Shown: positions 1-7,865, numbered from the stretch's first letter. The stretch: 20,818 bases of DNA from Clostridia bacterium (GCA_017481065.1 JAFUPT010000105.1:1-20818), one strand, 5' to 3'. The notes: generated by a model not told the origin, from the sequence alone. Program-made: numbers and translations.

Positions 1-26
1 ATTATAAAATGGAAAGGCAGATAAAC

Positions 27-1064
27 ATGCAGAACCTTCATACTTACAATAAAGGTGATGTAATCTTCCGCGAGGGCGAAAACCAGAGATGGATGTATGA
101 CATCGTAAAGGGCTCGGTTGAAATCTATGTGAACTATGAAAAGGAAAACCAGGTTCTTCTGGCTACGCTGGCAGAGGGACGCTACTTTGGTGAAATTGGC
201 CTGACTGAAGCGGTAGCGCGCACGGCCACGGCTGTAGCTGCCGATGATACCCAGCTTGCCATGATTTCCGAACAGAATTTCTGCCAATATTTCCGTGAAA
301 AGCCGGAAGCTCTGCTGAAGATTATGAGCAATATGGGCGCGCGCATCCGTTCCCTCACCAACGATTATATGGAAGCCTGTCAGGCGATTGCGGAAGCGGC
401 GGAAGCCGCCCGCAGGGGCAGCGAAAAGAGCAGCGGCCTGAAGGCGAAGCTCGCCAAGATCGTGCAGGATTTCATCAAGCCGGCTTTCATTGCTCCCAGC
501 GCTTCCTTCGATATCGATGCGTTTATGACGGGTGCAGCGACCGATGATAACGGGATTTGCACCTACAGAGAGCATGAAATCATCTTCCGCGAGGGCGAAG
601 CATCCAGGTGCATGTATGATATTCTCTGGGGCAGGGTGGGCATCTATGCCAACTATGGACAGAAGAATGAAAAACTGCTGGTTGAACTTACCCGCGACCA
701 GTTCTTTGGCGAAATGGGCATGATCGATAATTTGCCCCGTTCTGCAAGCGCAGTAGCCCTGGAGGAGGATACCAGGATTCAGCGCATTGATGGCTCGGAT
801 TTTTCCACCTTCATGCAGGAAAAGCCTGGCAAGGTATTCATGATTCTGCGCCAGTTGAGCGGCCGCCTGCGCAAGCTTTCCGAGGATTATCTGGAAGCCT
901 GCCGCGCCGTAAGCGATGCTGCGGCCAACGAATCGGCGGGGGATAAGAACAGCTGGTTCAAGGACAGCATGAAGCGCTTCATCGAGGAATACAACAATGC
1001 CATGTGCTTTGCCAGAGAACATCCCGAATTTATGGTGGATATACACCATCCTCATTTCTTTTAA
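27..1064 (+). CDS. Tandem cyclic-nucleotide-binding domain protein
   Basis: Predicted cytosolic cyclic-nucleotide receptor of 345 residues made of two cNMP-binding domains and no recognisable DNA-binding or enzymatic domain. Each domain carries a phosphate-binding cassette: GEIGLTEAVARTATAVA at about 55-71 and GEMGMIDNLPRSASAVA at about 228-244. Both keep the Glu and Arg that contact the cyclic phosphate in CRP/PKA-type domains. The protein is an internal duplication: FREGE, MYD and the trailing helix (NDYMEACQA / EDYLEACRA) recur in both halves. The frame is open from an ATG at 9, but GGAAAGG at 11-17 sits correctly before the ATG at 27, so I start there. It is the first gene of a four-gene operon that also encodes a nucleotide cyclase, so it is the likely receptor for that cyclase's product. 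The family call is firm; ligand and output are inferred. Confidence 0.88.
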   Translation: MQNLHTYNKGDVIFREGENQRWMYDIVKGSVEIYVNYEKENQVLLATLAEGRYFGEIGLTEAVARTATAVAADDTQLAMISEQNFCQYFREKPEALLKIMSNMGARIRSLTNDYMEACQAIAEAAEAARRGSEKSSGLKAKLAKIVQDFIKPAFIAPSASFDIDAFMTGAATDDNGICTYREHEIIFREGEASRCMYDILWGRVGIYANYGQKNEKLLVELTRDQFFGEMGMIDNLPRSASAVALEEDTRIQRIDGSDFSTFMQEKPGKVFMILRQLSGRLRKLSEDYLEACRAVSDAAANESAGDKNSWFKDSMKRFIEEYNNAMCFAREHPEFMVDIHHPHFF

Positions 1065-1073
1065 ACGCTGAAA

Positions 1074-1850
1074 ATGAAAAAAACTTTGCTGCAGGTGCAG
1101 CCGCAATATGCGAATAAAAATGAATGGACAGCCCTCTCTGAAAGGGAAGGGCTGTTCTTTGAATGTATAGAACCTGTTTTCAACCCGGAGCAGATCGATC
1201 TTTCCAATCCGGACCCACAGCTGCGGTGGTATCGCGAAGGCGGAAGGACCGCTGCGGTCCATGGTGCATTTATAGATGTGAATATCGCCAGCGGAGATGG
1301 AGCTTTCCGTGCGCTGTCCCAAAGGCGCTGCCATGAAAGCTGCCGCCTGGCGCAGCATCTGGGCGCGGAGTATGTGGTGTTTCATTCCAGCTGCTTTCCA
1401 TTCCTGAGGGGTGCATATCTTGAATCTTGGGCGGATCGCTGTGCGGATTTTTATATGGAACTGGCCCGGCAGTATGGCCTCGCGATCCGGGTGGAAAACA
1501 GTCAGGATGTGGATCCCGCTCCACTTGAGCGCCTGATGCGGTCTGTTCAGGGCGCGGATGTATCCGTGTGCCTGGATATTGGCCATGCGGCTTATTCCCG
1601 CGCACCTGTGCGCGAATGGTTTGACCGCCTGGGCGATCATATTTCTTATCTGCATCTTTCTGATAATATGGGCCTGTTTGACGATCATCTCCCCATCGGA
1701 GAGGGAGGGATAGATTGGGCCGAAGCGGATGGACTCTGGCGGCAGCTCAAACGGCCGGCGCCGGTCACGTTGGAGGTAGGCTCAATACGGAACGTGGAAA
1801 AATCCCTTTCTTACCTGCGCGACCATGGATTGTTTGGCTTGGAGGGCTGA
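1074..1850 (+). CDS. Sugar phosphate isomerase/epimerase-like TIM-barrel protein
   Basis: A 258-residue protein of the xylose isomerase-like / AP endonuclease 2 TIM-barrel superfamily, usually metal-dependent isomerases or epimerases. Strand-end motifs appear in the expected order: AVHGAF, VVFHSS, VENSQD, CLDIGHA, YLHLSDN followed by HLPIGEGGIDW, and TLEVG near the C terminus. The Glu of VEN, Asp of LDIGH, His of HLSDN and Glu of LEVG are the usual metal ligands, so the site looks intact. The start is the first ATG, 9 bases after the previous stop. No good ribosome site precedes it, so translation may depend on coupling. The substrate cannot be read from sequence. Its place between a cyclic-nucleotide receptor and a cyclase suggests co-regulation of a carbohydrate step with this signalling unit, which is inference. 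Confidence 0.85.
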   Translation: MKKTLLQVQPQYANKNEWTALSEREGLFFECIEPVFNPEQIDLSNPDPQLRWYREGGRTAAVHGAFIDVNIASGDGAFRALSQRRCHESCRLAQHLGAEYVVFHSSCFPFLRGAYLESWADRCADFYMELARQYGLAIRVENSQDVDPAPLERLMRSVQGADVSVCLDIGHAAYSRAPVREWFDRLGDHISYLHLSDNMGLFDDHLPIGEGGIDWAEADGLWRQLKRPAPVTLEVGSIRNVEKSLSYLRDHGLFGLEG

Positions 1851-1854
1851 AAAT

Positions 1855-3267
1855 ATGAATGATCACCGGCATCTGATGCGCGAGAGCGTCATCAGGGATA
1901 TGTCCGAAGGCGTGATGGTCATCGGCTTTGACGGCATCATCAATTATATCAATCCGGCTGCCGAAGTGATACTGGACAGACCTGCGCATGAACTGCTGAA
2001 CAGGCGCTTCGTTCACTGCTTCTTTGAATATCCTGAAAACGACGCCTTCAACCAGGCCGTGCTGGATGCGGTGTACGACAGGGAAAGGACCCACCGCAAC
2101 ATCGTGGCCTACTTCACCGGCAGGGAAACGCGCCAGCTGCAGATCACCACATCCTATCTGCGAAACGGCGAAGAACGCATGGGCGTGATCGCCGTGCTCA
2201 ATGATATCAGTGAATTGAGCGAACTGCGCGATGCCGTGAAGGCCATGGAGCGCATCAAGGCGCTCAACACCCAGCTGGAAATGCGCAACCAGCTGCTGAG
2301 CGAAACCGTCGGCCGCTTTTTGTCGGATGAAATCGTGCGCCAGCTGCTTGAAACGCCGGATGGTCTTGCGCTGGGCGGCAAAAAGAAGATGCTCACCATC
2401 ATGATGAGTGATCTGCGCGGCTTCACCGCCATGAGCGAACGCATGGAGCCGGCCAGCCTGATCTGCATGCTGAACCACTACCTGGGCGCAATGACGCAGA
2501 TCATCCAGAAATACAATGGCACGATCATTGAATTTATCGGGGATGGCATTATGGCCATATTTGGCGCGCCTGTCCCCGATGATAATCATGCGGCGGACGC
2601 GGTTGCCGCGGCAGTGGCCATGCAGGCATGCATGGAGGAAATCAACCTGTGGAACATGCAATACGGATATCCACGGCTTGAGATGGGCATCGGCCTGAAC
2701 ACCGGCGATGTGATCGTTGGCAACATTGGATCGGAGAAGCGCACCAAATACGGCGTGGTCGGCAGCCATGTGAATCTCTGCGGCCGCATCGAAAGCTATA
2801 CCACCGGCGGACAGATTCTGATCTCGCCTCAAACCCGCGCCATGATTGCGCAGCCGCTGGATATCCGGCAGGAACAGGAAGTATTCCCCAAGGGTGTGAA
2901 GACGCCACTGCGGATATCCCAGGTGACGGGGATCGGCGCGCCCTATAATCTTTCCTGCGCGCCGGAGGAAAACATTCCGGAGAAAATTGCGCATCCTGTT
3001 TCCCTGCGCTTTGTCACCATACAGGGCAAGCATTGCAGCGATGTGCCGCAGCAGGGCTGCCTTACGGCCCTTTCGGAAAACAGCGCCGTGTTGCAGACTG
3101 CATGTTCGCTTTCACCCTATGATAATATTCGCCTTGAAGCGGGCGGCGAGCTGTTTGCAAAGGTTGTGCGGAGCATGGACAATGGGTTCCTGCTGCGATT
3201 TACTTCCGTTTCGGAGGGAAGTTCCGCCTGGATAAAAGCACAGGTGGGGCAATCAAAACTCAACTGA
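1855..3267 (+). CDS. PAS-domain class III nucleotide cyclase with PilZ-like C-terminal domain
   Basis: A soluble 470-residue cyclase that would form cAMP or cGMP. An N-terminal PAS domain (about 15-115) is followed by a coiled-coil-like linker (about 120-150), the catalytic domain (about 180-340) and a tail (about 365-460) reminiscent of PilZ (ALSENSAVLQ, then FLLRFTS). Catalytic residues are present: metal aspartates in SDLRGFT (Asp186) and FIGDG (Asp230), and the transition-state Asn307 and Arg311 in VNLCGR. The purine-selecting pair is unusual: Glu226, as in guanylate cyclases, with Gly300 in place of Cys, Asp or Thr. An in-frame ATG lies at 1825, but GGAGGG at 1841-1846 places translation at 1855, 4 bases after the upstream stop. 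No membrane segments are seen. Confidence in a cyclase is high, in its substrate low. Confidence 0.9.
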   Translation: MNDHRHLMRESVIRDMSEGVMVIGFDGIINYINPAAEVILDRPAHELLNRRFVHCFFEYPENDAFNQAVLDAVYDRERTHRNIVAYFTGRETRQLQITTSYLRNGEERMGVIAVLNDISELSELRDAVKAMERIKALNTQLEMRNQLLSETVGRFLSDEIVRQLLETPDGLALGGKKKMLTIMMSDLRGFTAMSERMEPASLICMLNHYLGAMTQIIQKYNGTIIEFIGDGIMAIFGAPVPDDNHAADAVAAAVAMQACMEEINLWNMQYGYPRLEMGIGLNTGDVIVGNIGSEKRTKYGVVGSHVNLCGRIESYTTGGQILISPQTRAMIAQPLDIRQEQEVFPKGVKTPLRISQVTGIGAPYNLSCAPEENIPEKIAHPVSLRFVTIQGKHCSDVPQQGCLTALSENSAVLQTACSLSPYDNIRLEAGGELFAKVVRSMDNGFLLRFTSVSEGSSAWIKAQVGQSKLN

Positions 3268-3282
3268 CGGGGAGGAAAAGGC

Positions 3283-4935
3283 ATGATTCTGAAACTGAAA
3301 CCGGATGCAGATGGCATTAAGACGGCGCTGGATGCCGTCCAGCAGCGGCTGGAGAAATACCGGCTGAATAAGAAGGAAATCAACAAGGCGATGCTGGCGA
3401 GCGAGGAATTGATGATCGGCCTGATTGCCCATGCCGCTGAGGGAGCACAGATGCAGGTGAGCATCAAAAAAGTGCTGGGGGATATCAGCATAGAGATTTC
3501 CGTTCCGGGCGAAGCCTATGATTTTACGGGCAGCCTTCAGTTCGGCGTACCGCTGGATACGGATGAAATCAGCCATGAGGCCGAGGAAACCCTGCGCAAT
3601 ATCATATTGCGATCTTTTGCCGATGATTTGAAATACAGAAACCGCCGCGGCGTGAACTCTGTGCGGCTCACGGTGCTGCGCTCCAACAGAGCCCAGCTGT
3701 ATTACACCCTGGGCGCAATGCTGCTGGCTGTTGTGGTTGGCGTGATCATGAAGGCCATCGCCCCGGCGGGCCTGAACAGCGCCCTGAACAGCAATCTGCT
3801 GGTACCGGTGAAAACCATGTTCATGAACGCCTTGAAGATGGTGGTTGCACCGGTGGTGTTCTTTTCCATCGTATCCTGCATCGGCCAGTTTGGCAATCTG
3901 TCTGAAATGGGCAAGGTGGGCGGCAAGGTCATGGCCTTCTATCTGTTTACCACCCTCATTGCCACGGGTATCGGCATCGGCGCGGATTTCCTGTTCCAGC
4001 CGGGCAACCTGTCCATGGCGGCAGACATGGCGGCGGATGCAAGCGCCATCACCTCCCAGCAGATCAGCGTTTCCATTAAGGATACCATAGTAAATATCGT
4101 GCCCGGAAATTTTGTAAAGCCCTTCCTGGAAGCGGATATGCTGCAGCTGATCTTCCTTGCGGTGATCTGCGGCATTGCGGCAGGCATGATCGGAAAATAT
4201 TCCAGGATGCTGACCGATTTCTTTGAGGCCTGCAATGAACTGTTTCTGAAGATCACCACGCTGCTGGTGAGATTCATGCCCCTGGCGGCCTTCTGTTCCA
4301 TCCTTTCCATGATTCTGCAAACGGGCACCCAGACCCTGCTGTCCGTGCTGAGCATGTGCCTGGTATTCCTAGCTGCACTGTTTACAATCATGCTGGTTTA
4401 CTGCCTGCTGATGGTGGTTCTTGCGCGCCTGAACCCCGTTCCCTTCATCAAAAAGTATTCGCCGACCATGGTGCAGGTGTTCAGCATGGCCTCCAGCAAT
4501 GCCGCGCTCCCGCTGAATATGAGCGTATGCGATAAGAAACTGGGAATTTCGCCCAAGGTTTATTCGCTGTCGCTGCCCCTGGGCGCCACCATGAATATGG
4601 ATGGAACCTGCATCTATCTGGGCGTTTTCGCGCTGGCACTGGCCCGCATCTACGGCGTGGATATTTCCGGCGCGAGCCTGCTGTCCATGGCGATATCCAT
4701 CATCGTGCTGTCCATCGGCGCTCCCGGCGTTCCGGGCTCCGGCATGATTTGCCTCTCCGTGCTGCTGACTCAGCTTGGGGTGCCCGTTGAGGCGGTTGGC
4801 CTTGTGATGGGCATCGATCCGCTGATCGGCATGATGCGCTGCATGAGCAACTGCCTGGGCGATGTTGTCGCATGCGCTGTGGTGGCGAAGAAGGAAGGCC
4901 TGATAGATATGGACGTGTACAGAAGCCGCAGATAG
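3283..4935 (+). CDS. Dicarboxylate/amino acid:cation symporter with N-terminal ATPase-fold domain
   Basis: A 550-residue membrane transporter of the DAACS (GltP/DctA) family with an added soluble domain of about 135 residues in front. Transport hallmarks are the hairpin motif SSNAALPLNM (from about 404), NMDG (from 438) and GIDPLIGMMRCMSNCLGD near the C terminus (510-527). The segment from about 140 on is strongly hydrophobic, with the first transmembrane helix at about 140-160. Arg519, Asn523 and Asp527 match conserved binding residues. The position equivalent to Asp394 of archaeal GltPh, which holds the substrate amino group, is Gly516, so a dicarboxylate is likelier than aspartate or glutamate. 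The N-terminal domain resembles RsbW-type HATPase (ASEELMIGLIAHA) but lacks the N-box Asn and the Asp of the G1 box. GGGGAGG precedes the ATG, 15 bases after the cyclase. Confidence 0.9.
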   Translation: MILKLKPDADGIKTALDAVQQRLEKYRLNKKEINKAMLASEELMIGLIAHAAEGAQMQVSIKKVLGDISIEISVPGEAYDFTGSLQFGVPLDTDEISHEAEETLRNIILRSFADDLKYRNRRGVNSVRLTVLRSNRAQLYYTLGAMLLAVVVGVIMKAIAPAGLNSALNSNLLVPVKTMFMNALKMVVAPVVFFSIVSCIGQFGNLSEMGKVGGKVMAFYLFTTLIATGIGIGADFLFQPGNLSMAADMAADASAITSQQISVSIKDTIVNIVPGNFVKPFLEADMLQLIFLAVICGIAAGMIGKYSRMLTDFFEACNELFLKITTLLVRFMPLAAFCSILSMILQTGTQTLLSVLSMCLVFLAALFTIMLVYCLLMVVLARLNPVPFIKKYSPTMVQVFSMASSNAALPLNMSVCDKKLGISPKVYSLSLPLGATMNMDGTCIYLGVFALALARIYGVDISGASLLSMAISIIVLSIGAPGVPGSGMICLSVLLTQLGVPVEAVGLVMGIDPLIGMMRCMSNCLGDVVACAVVAKKEGLIDMDVYRSRR

Positions 4936-4945
4936 CCGCCCAAAG

Positions 4946-5140
4946 CAGGGCTTTGATGATGGATCCCTGGAATGCTCTGCCAATGTGCTGATCAACCTGC
5001 CGGACGGCATCACCCAAATCGGCGAGAATGCTTTCGTCAGATGCGAAAACCTGACCCTCCTGTGCAGCGAAAACAGCATCGGACATCCGTACACCCTTGC
5101 ATACGAAATCCCCTGTATCCTTATCGGGAATACCAAATAA
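4946..5140 (+). pseudogene. C-terminal remnant of a BspA-type leucine-rich-repeat protein
   Basis: In the frame ending at TAA 5138-5140 the sequence reads LPDGITQIGENAFVRCENL, then a capping stretch ending IPCILIG. This is the usual last repeat and C-terminal cap of BspA/LRR_5 surface proteins of gut bacteria. There is no start codon or ribosome site, and the frame runs upstream into the end of the symporter gene, so this is a tail left by deletion or recombination. It begins about 10 bases after the symporter stop, so a rearrangement breakpoint probably lies near 4936-4970. Confidence 0.75.
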
Positions 5141-5185
5141 AAACAAGCCTGTATTCGTTCATTGCGAACAGATACAGGCTTGTTT
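5141..5185 (+). terminator. Strong stem-loop terminator, possibly bidirectional
   Basis: A perfect 14-bp inverted repeat, AAACAAGCCTGTAT (5141-5154) and ATACAGGCTTGTTT (5172-5185), flanks a short inner GTTC/GAAC pairing. The arms end in an A tract on the left and a T tract on the right, so it could terminate on either strand. It begins immediately after the repeat-protein stop and is the likely end of the four-gene + operon. It could also stop antisense transcription from the right. Confidence 0.75.
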
Positions 5186-5286
5186 GCTTGATAAATCATT
5201 AAGATGGGGGCTAATATCTTTCGTGTATTCTGATTTAGAAATTGATTGGAGTAACAGATATATGTAGGGACAATAAAAGCCGTAAA

Positions 5287-5553
5287 GATGTATTGTACCT
5301 TGCCATTTTTCAGCGTCGCCTGAAAACAGCCCTCACGGCAATAATTCAGGGAAAGAAATCCCTCCATCGGCGCAACCTGCTGATAGCAGGTTTTCATTCT
5401 CGGCGAATTGTAAGACAGTGTGATTCCGGGGAATGCTTCAAGGCAGCGCATGCTTCCTTCACCGGTTTCATTTCGGATGACCATGATGGAAGCATTGTCT
5501 GCATCAATCTGCTTCTCGCTTCTCAAAGGTATACCCCTGAAATGCAGGATCAC
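5287..5553 (-). pseudogene. N-terminal fragment of an AraC-family transcription regulator
   Basis: Read on the minus strand from a GTG at 5553, about 89 residues match the N-terminal ligand-binding segment of a clostridial AraC-family group: VIRNETGEG, FPGITLSYN and LNYCREGCFQ followed by NGKVQYI. Similarity stops abruptly near 5287, and nothing resembling the double helix-turn-helix follows. The frame stays open to 4369, but past 5287 it only runs through the terminator and antisense to the symporter. This is a truncated regulator, not a functional one. Its former target is unknown. Confidence 0.7.
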
Positions 5554-5991
5554 TCATTAACGTCATTTTGCATGCACAGCCTTTCCTTTATCACGGATTT
5601 ATGACAGAAATCCCATCTCACAAATTGAGTAACTGTTTTCTTCTGCGATTATGTTCAGCCAATGCTTCTTTTCGTGCCTATGCACTTGCCCGGAAGCAGA
5701 AGCAATACCTGCGCATCCCAGGAACCGAATTCATATATCTTCATAATAGACATATCCCTCTCTGTAGATGGTTAGGTATGACTAACTGCGTTCTGAAAAG
5801 AAAGCTGCATCCCAATTGCAGATGCAACACTATTTGCATTATAAGCTTTCTTATCATCAATGTTAATCTAAAAACACAGCTTGCGAAAGTAAAATAAGAT
5901 TCGCGGCCCAACCAGATTTATTCAGTATCCCATTGAACCTGCCCGGCTGGGTGCTTTTCTTCTTATTCCCAATTTCCATATAATCCAAAAT
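5554..5991. other. AT-richer intergenic stretch without an intact gene
   Basis: I find no supportable coding region here. A 109-codon open frame at 5568-5897 (+) has no ribosome site and no family resemblance. Visible structures are a GTTAG/CTAAC dyad at 5771-5786, a TGCATC/GATGCA hairpin at 5806-5826 nested inside an AAGAAAGCT/AGCTTTCTT inverted repeat (5798-5806 and 5844-5852), and a short GC-rich hairpin before TTTTCTTCTT at about 5949-5965. Together with the neighbouring AraC stub and repeat-protein tail it looks like a deletion scar. Confidence 0.6.
5771..5786. promoter_or_regulatory. Small operator-like dyad (GTTAG-N6-CTAAC)
   Basis: GTTAGGTATGACTAAC is a 16-base sequence with perfect 5-base dyad arms. 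The TTAG/CTAA half-sites recall DtxR-family metal-regulator operators, though the 6-base spacing is not the classical DtxR arrangement. No gene follows that it could control. It may be an orphan operator or chance. Confidence 0.2.
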
Positions 5992-6025
5992 AAAAAACTG
6001 CCCAGGATTGGTTTGAATCCTGAGC
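5992..6025 (-). terminator. Rho-independent terminator of the biosynthetic operon
   Basis: On the minus strand GCTCAGGATT, loop CAAACC and AATCCTGGGC form a 10-position stem with one A/C mismatch. It is followed by AG and then TTTTTTATTTT. It lies about 70 bases after the MATE stop codon, so it is the natural end of the operon running from 18597 down to 6097. Confidence 0.85.
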
Positions 6026-6096
6026 ATGATCATGGCTCCCCGCGCAGAATTTGATACAATCCATCGCAGGGCTGATTGATTTAGAAGGCGGATTCT

Positions 6097-7857
6097 TTAA
6101 GCCTTCCCGCGTTCGATGGTAAGTACGCTGGTGTTGAAGCCCAGCTGGCGGCTGTATTCCATGCGGTTTGCCAGCTTTTTTACCTGCTGAAGGTTGTCCG
6201 TAATGCAGCCGTCGTTTTCCTCCGGTATGTATTCCAGGGGATTAAAGGCGGTTCCGTTATCCCGCATTTGTATGGTGACCTGCTCGTCGGTGATGTGAAC
6301 CAGGATATCGACCAGGCCACGATTGCTGTCTGCATGGGCATAATGGGCGGCAGCCACGACCATTTCCTTCAGTATGAGGGCGATTCTTCCCAAGAGCCTA
6401 GCGTCGCCGGGGTTTTGATCAGCAAGCTCGAGTACACGCTCGGACAGGCGGACTGCCTCCTCCGGAGAGGCAGTGATACTGAAATCAAATCGTTTTGCAG
6501 CCTCAGGCAGCTTGGGAATCAGCAGCAGGTCATGCAGGTTTTCCTTTTTCTGGATCCTCTTTGCAAGGGAGACCATTGCCAGCAGCGTGCATGCACCCGA
6601 GGCGGCATAGCACAGCCACAGCAGGTTGGGATGGATCCATGAAAACAGCGCGGCCAATGGAACCACACACAGCAGGCCGTCCATAACCACCATGGCGGAA
6701 GCAAGGCTTCTGCGTTCGGTGGTGTTGTAGAAATTCTGGTGCAGCAGGATCATGGCGGAGAAGGGCAGATAGAGCACAAATAGCCGAAGCGCCGGCTTCA
6801 AAAGGCGCAGAGCTTCCGCAGATTGAATGCCGAAAGCCATGCCCATCAGCTGGGGGGCAAGCATGAAAAACAGCAGCAGCGCCATGCAGGTACATGCCAG
6901 CACCCGAATGGCTGTTTTCATGCTCTGGCGTACGCCGAAATAATCCATTTCGCCGTAAAGCGTGCCTGCAATAGGGAGCAGCGCATCCGATACGCCGCCC
7001 ACAAAGATATTGGATATCATCAGCACGTTGGTGCACACGGTCATGATGGACATGCCGATAGAGCCCAGCGAATGCACGATGATGGCGTTGAGCACCAGGG
7101 AGCGCAGTATGCTGCAGATCTGGGACAGGGCCTTGGGCAGTCCGGACTTGATGATGGCGGAGAGGGTTTGCAGGGTGTCCTTTCCGGGCAGCACGAAGCG
7201 GAAACTGCGTTTTTTGTTCACCAGATATGGAATTACGATCGCCGAACCTGCAACATAACCCATGGTTGTGGAAAAACCGGCGCCCCAGATACCTGTGCCC
7301 ATGAAACGGATCATTACATAATCCAGCACCAGGTTGACGGCATTTGCAATGACAACGATCGCGGCAGAGGCACGAGGATTTCCGTCTGTGCGGATGAACA
7401 TGGCCATTCCTGAGGAAAACATCAGCGGCAGACCAGTAAACGTCAGCGGCCGCAGGTAGCTTTCGGTGAGAACGGCCAGCTGCGCATCCCCGCCCGCAAG
7501 GCTGATGGAGAGCGGGCGAAGGATGATCTGCATTGCCAGCAGGAACAGGAACATGGCGGATATGCCGCCGCCGATGGAAAGAGTGAATATCTGGTTGGCC
7601 CGGCGGGTATCGCGTTTACCCAGGGCGATGGATGCGCAGGTAAGCCCGCCAACAGCAAAGAGCATATAGATCAGGTTGATGCAGAAAATGACGGGGCTGG
7701 ACAGGCCGACGGCGGCCAGCGCAGTATCGCCCAGCAGGCTGCCCACGATGATGCCGTCCACAACCGAAGCCATGGAGATCGCCATGGATGTCAGCACCGT
7801 GGGAATCAAATATTCCCTGAATTTCTGTTTGACCAGAATTCCGCTTCTTTGATACAT
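6097..7857 (-). CDS. MATE-family efflux transporter with C-terminal ATPase-fold domain
   Basis: A 586-residue inner-membrane exporter. Residues 1 to about 440 are a MATE fold of about twelve hydrophobic segments (for example VDGIIVGSLLGDTALAAVGL near the start and an FIRTDGNPRAS motif after the first half). Residues from about 447 form an RsbW/HATPase-like domain: the G1-type box DNGTAFNPLEY begins at 533, and NLQQVKKLANRMEY corresponds to the last conserved segment. The helix that normally carries the N-box Asn (ILKEMVVAAAHYA) has none, so ATP turnover is doubtful. The gene starts 8 bases after the synthetase stop, with its AAGGAGG (7871-7877) inside the synthetase's last codons. That 13-base spacer is long and suggests coupling. 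As the last gene of the operon it probably exports the peptide or gives self-protection. Substrate is inferred from context. Confidence 0.88.
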   Translation of the reverse strand: MYQRSGILVKQKFREYLIPTVLTSMAISMASVVDGIIVGSLLGDTALAAVGLSSPVIFCINLIYMLFAVGGLTCASIALGKRDTRRANQIFTLSIGGGISAMFLFLLAMQIILRPLSISLAGGDAQLAVLTESYLRPLTFTGLPLMFSSGMAMFIRTDGNPRASAAIVVIANAVNLVLDYVMIRFMGTGIWGAGFSTTMGYVAGSAIVIPYLVNKKRSFRFVLPGKDTLQTLSAIIKSGLPKALSQICSILRSLVLNAIIVHSLGSIGMSIMTVCTNVLMISNIFVGGVSDALLPIAGTLYGEMDYFGVRQSMKTAIRVLACTCMALLLFFMLAPQLMGMAFGIQSAEALRLLKPALRLFVLYLPFSAMILLHQNFYNTTERRSLASAMVVMDGLLCVVPLAALFSWIHPNLLWLCYAASGACTLLAMVSLAKRIQKKENLHDLLLIPKLPEAAKRFDFSITASPEEAVRLSERVLELADQNPGDARLLGRIALILKEMVVAAAHYAHADSNRGLVDILVHITDEQVTIQMRDNGTAFNPLEYIPEENDGCITDNLQQVKKLANRMEYSRQLGFNTSVLTIERGKA

Positions 7858-7865
7858 GACTGTAT

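Noticed and set aside
1765..4320. Long minus-strand open frames (422 and 355 codons) opposite the cyclase and symporter
   Set aside because: They are His- and Gln-rich shadows of well-supported + strand genes and lack ribosome sites or domain motifs.
5141..5185. The 14-bp inverted repeat as an insertion-sequence end or attachment site
   Set aside because: The arms are too close together, with a short loop and A/T tracts directly after a stop codon. A transcription terminator explains it better.
4369..5286. Continuation of the AraC-like minus-strand frame
   Set aside because: Similarity stops at about 5287. The rest runs through the stem-loop and antisense to the symporter, so the 394-codon frame is a chance read-through, not a gene.
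5568..5897. 109-codon + strand open frame
   Set aside because: No ribosome site, no recognisable motif, and composition like the surrounding noncoding DNA.
5949..5965. GC-rich hairpin before TTTTCTTCTT as a second + strand terminator
   Set aside because: The stem is only 3-4 bp, and no + strand gene ends nearby.
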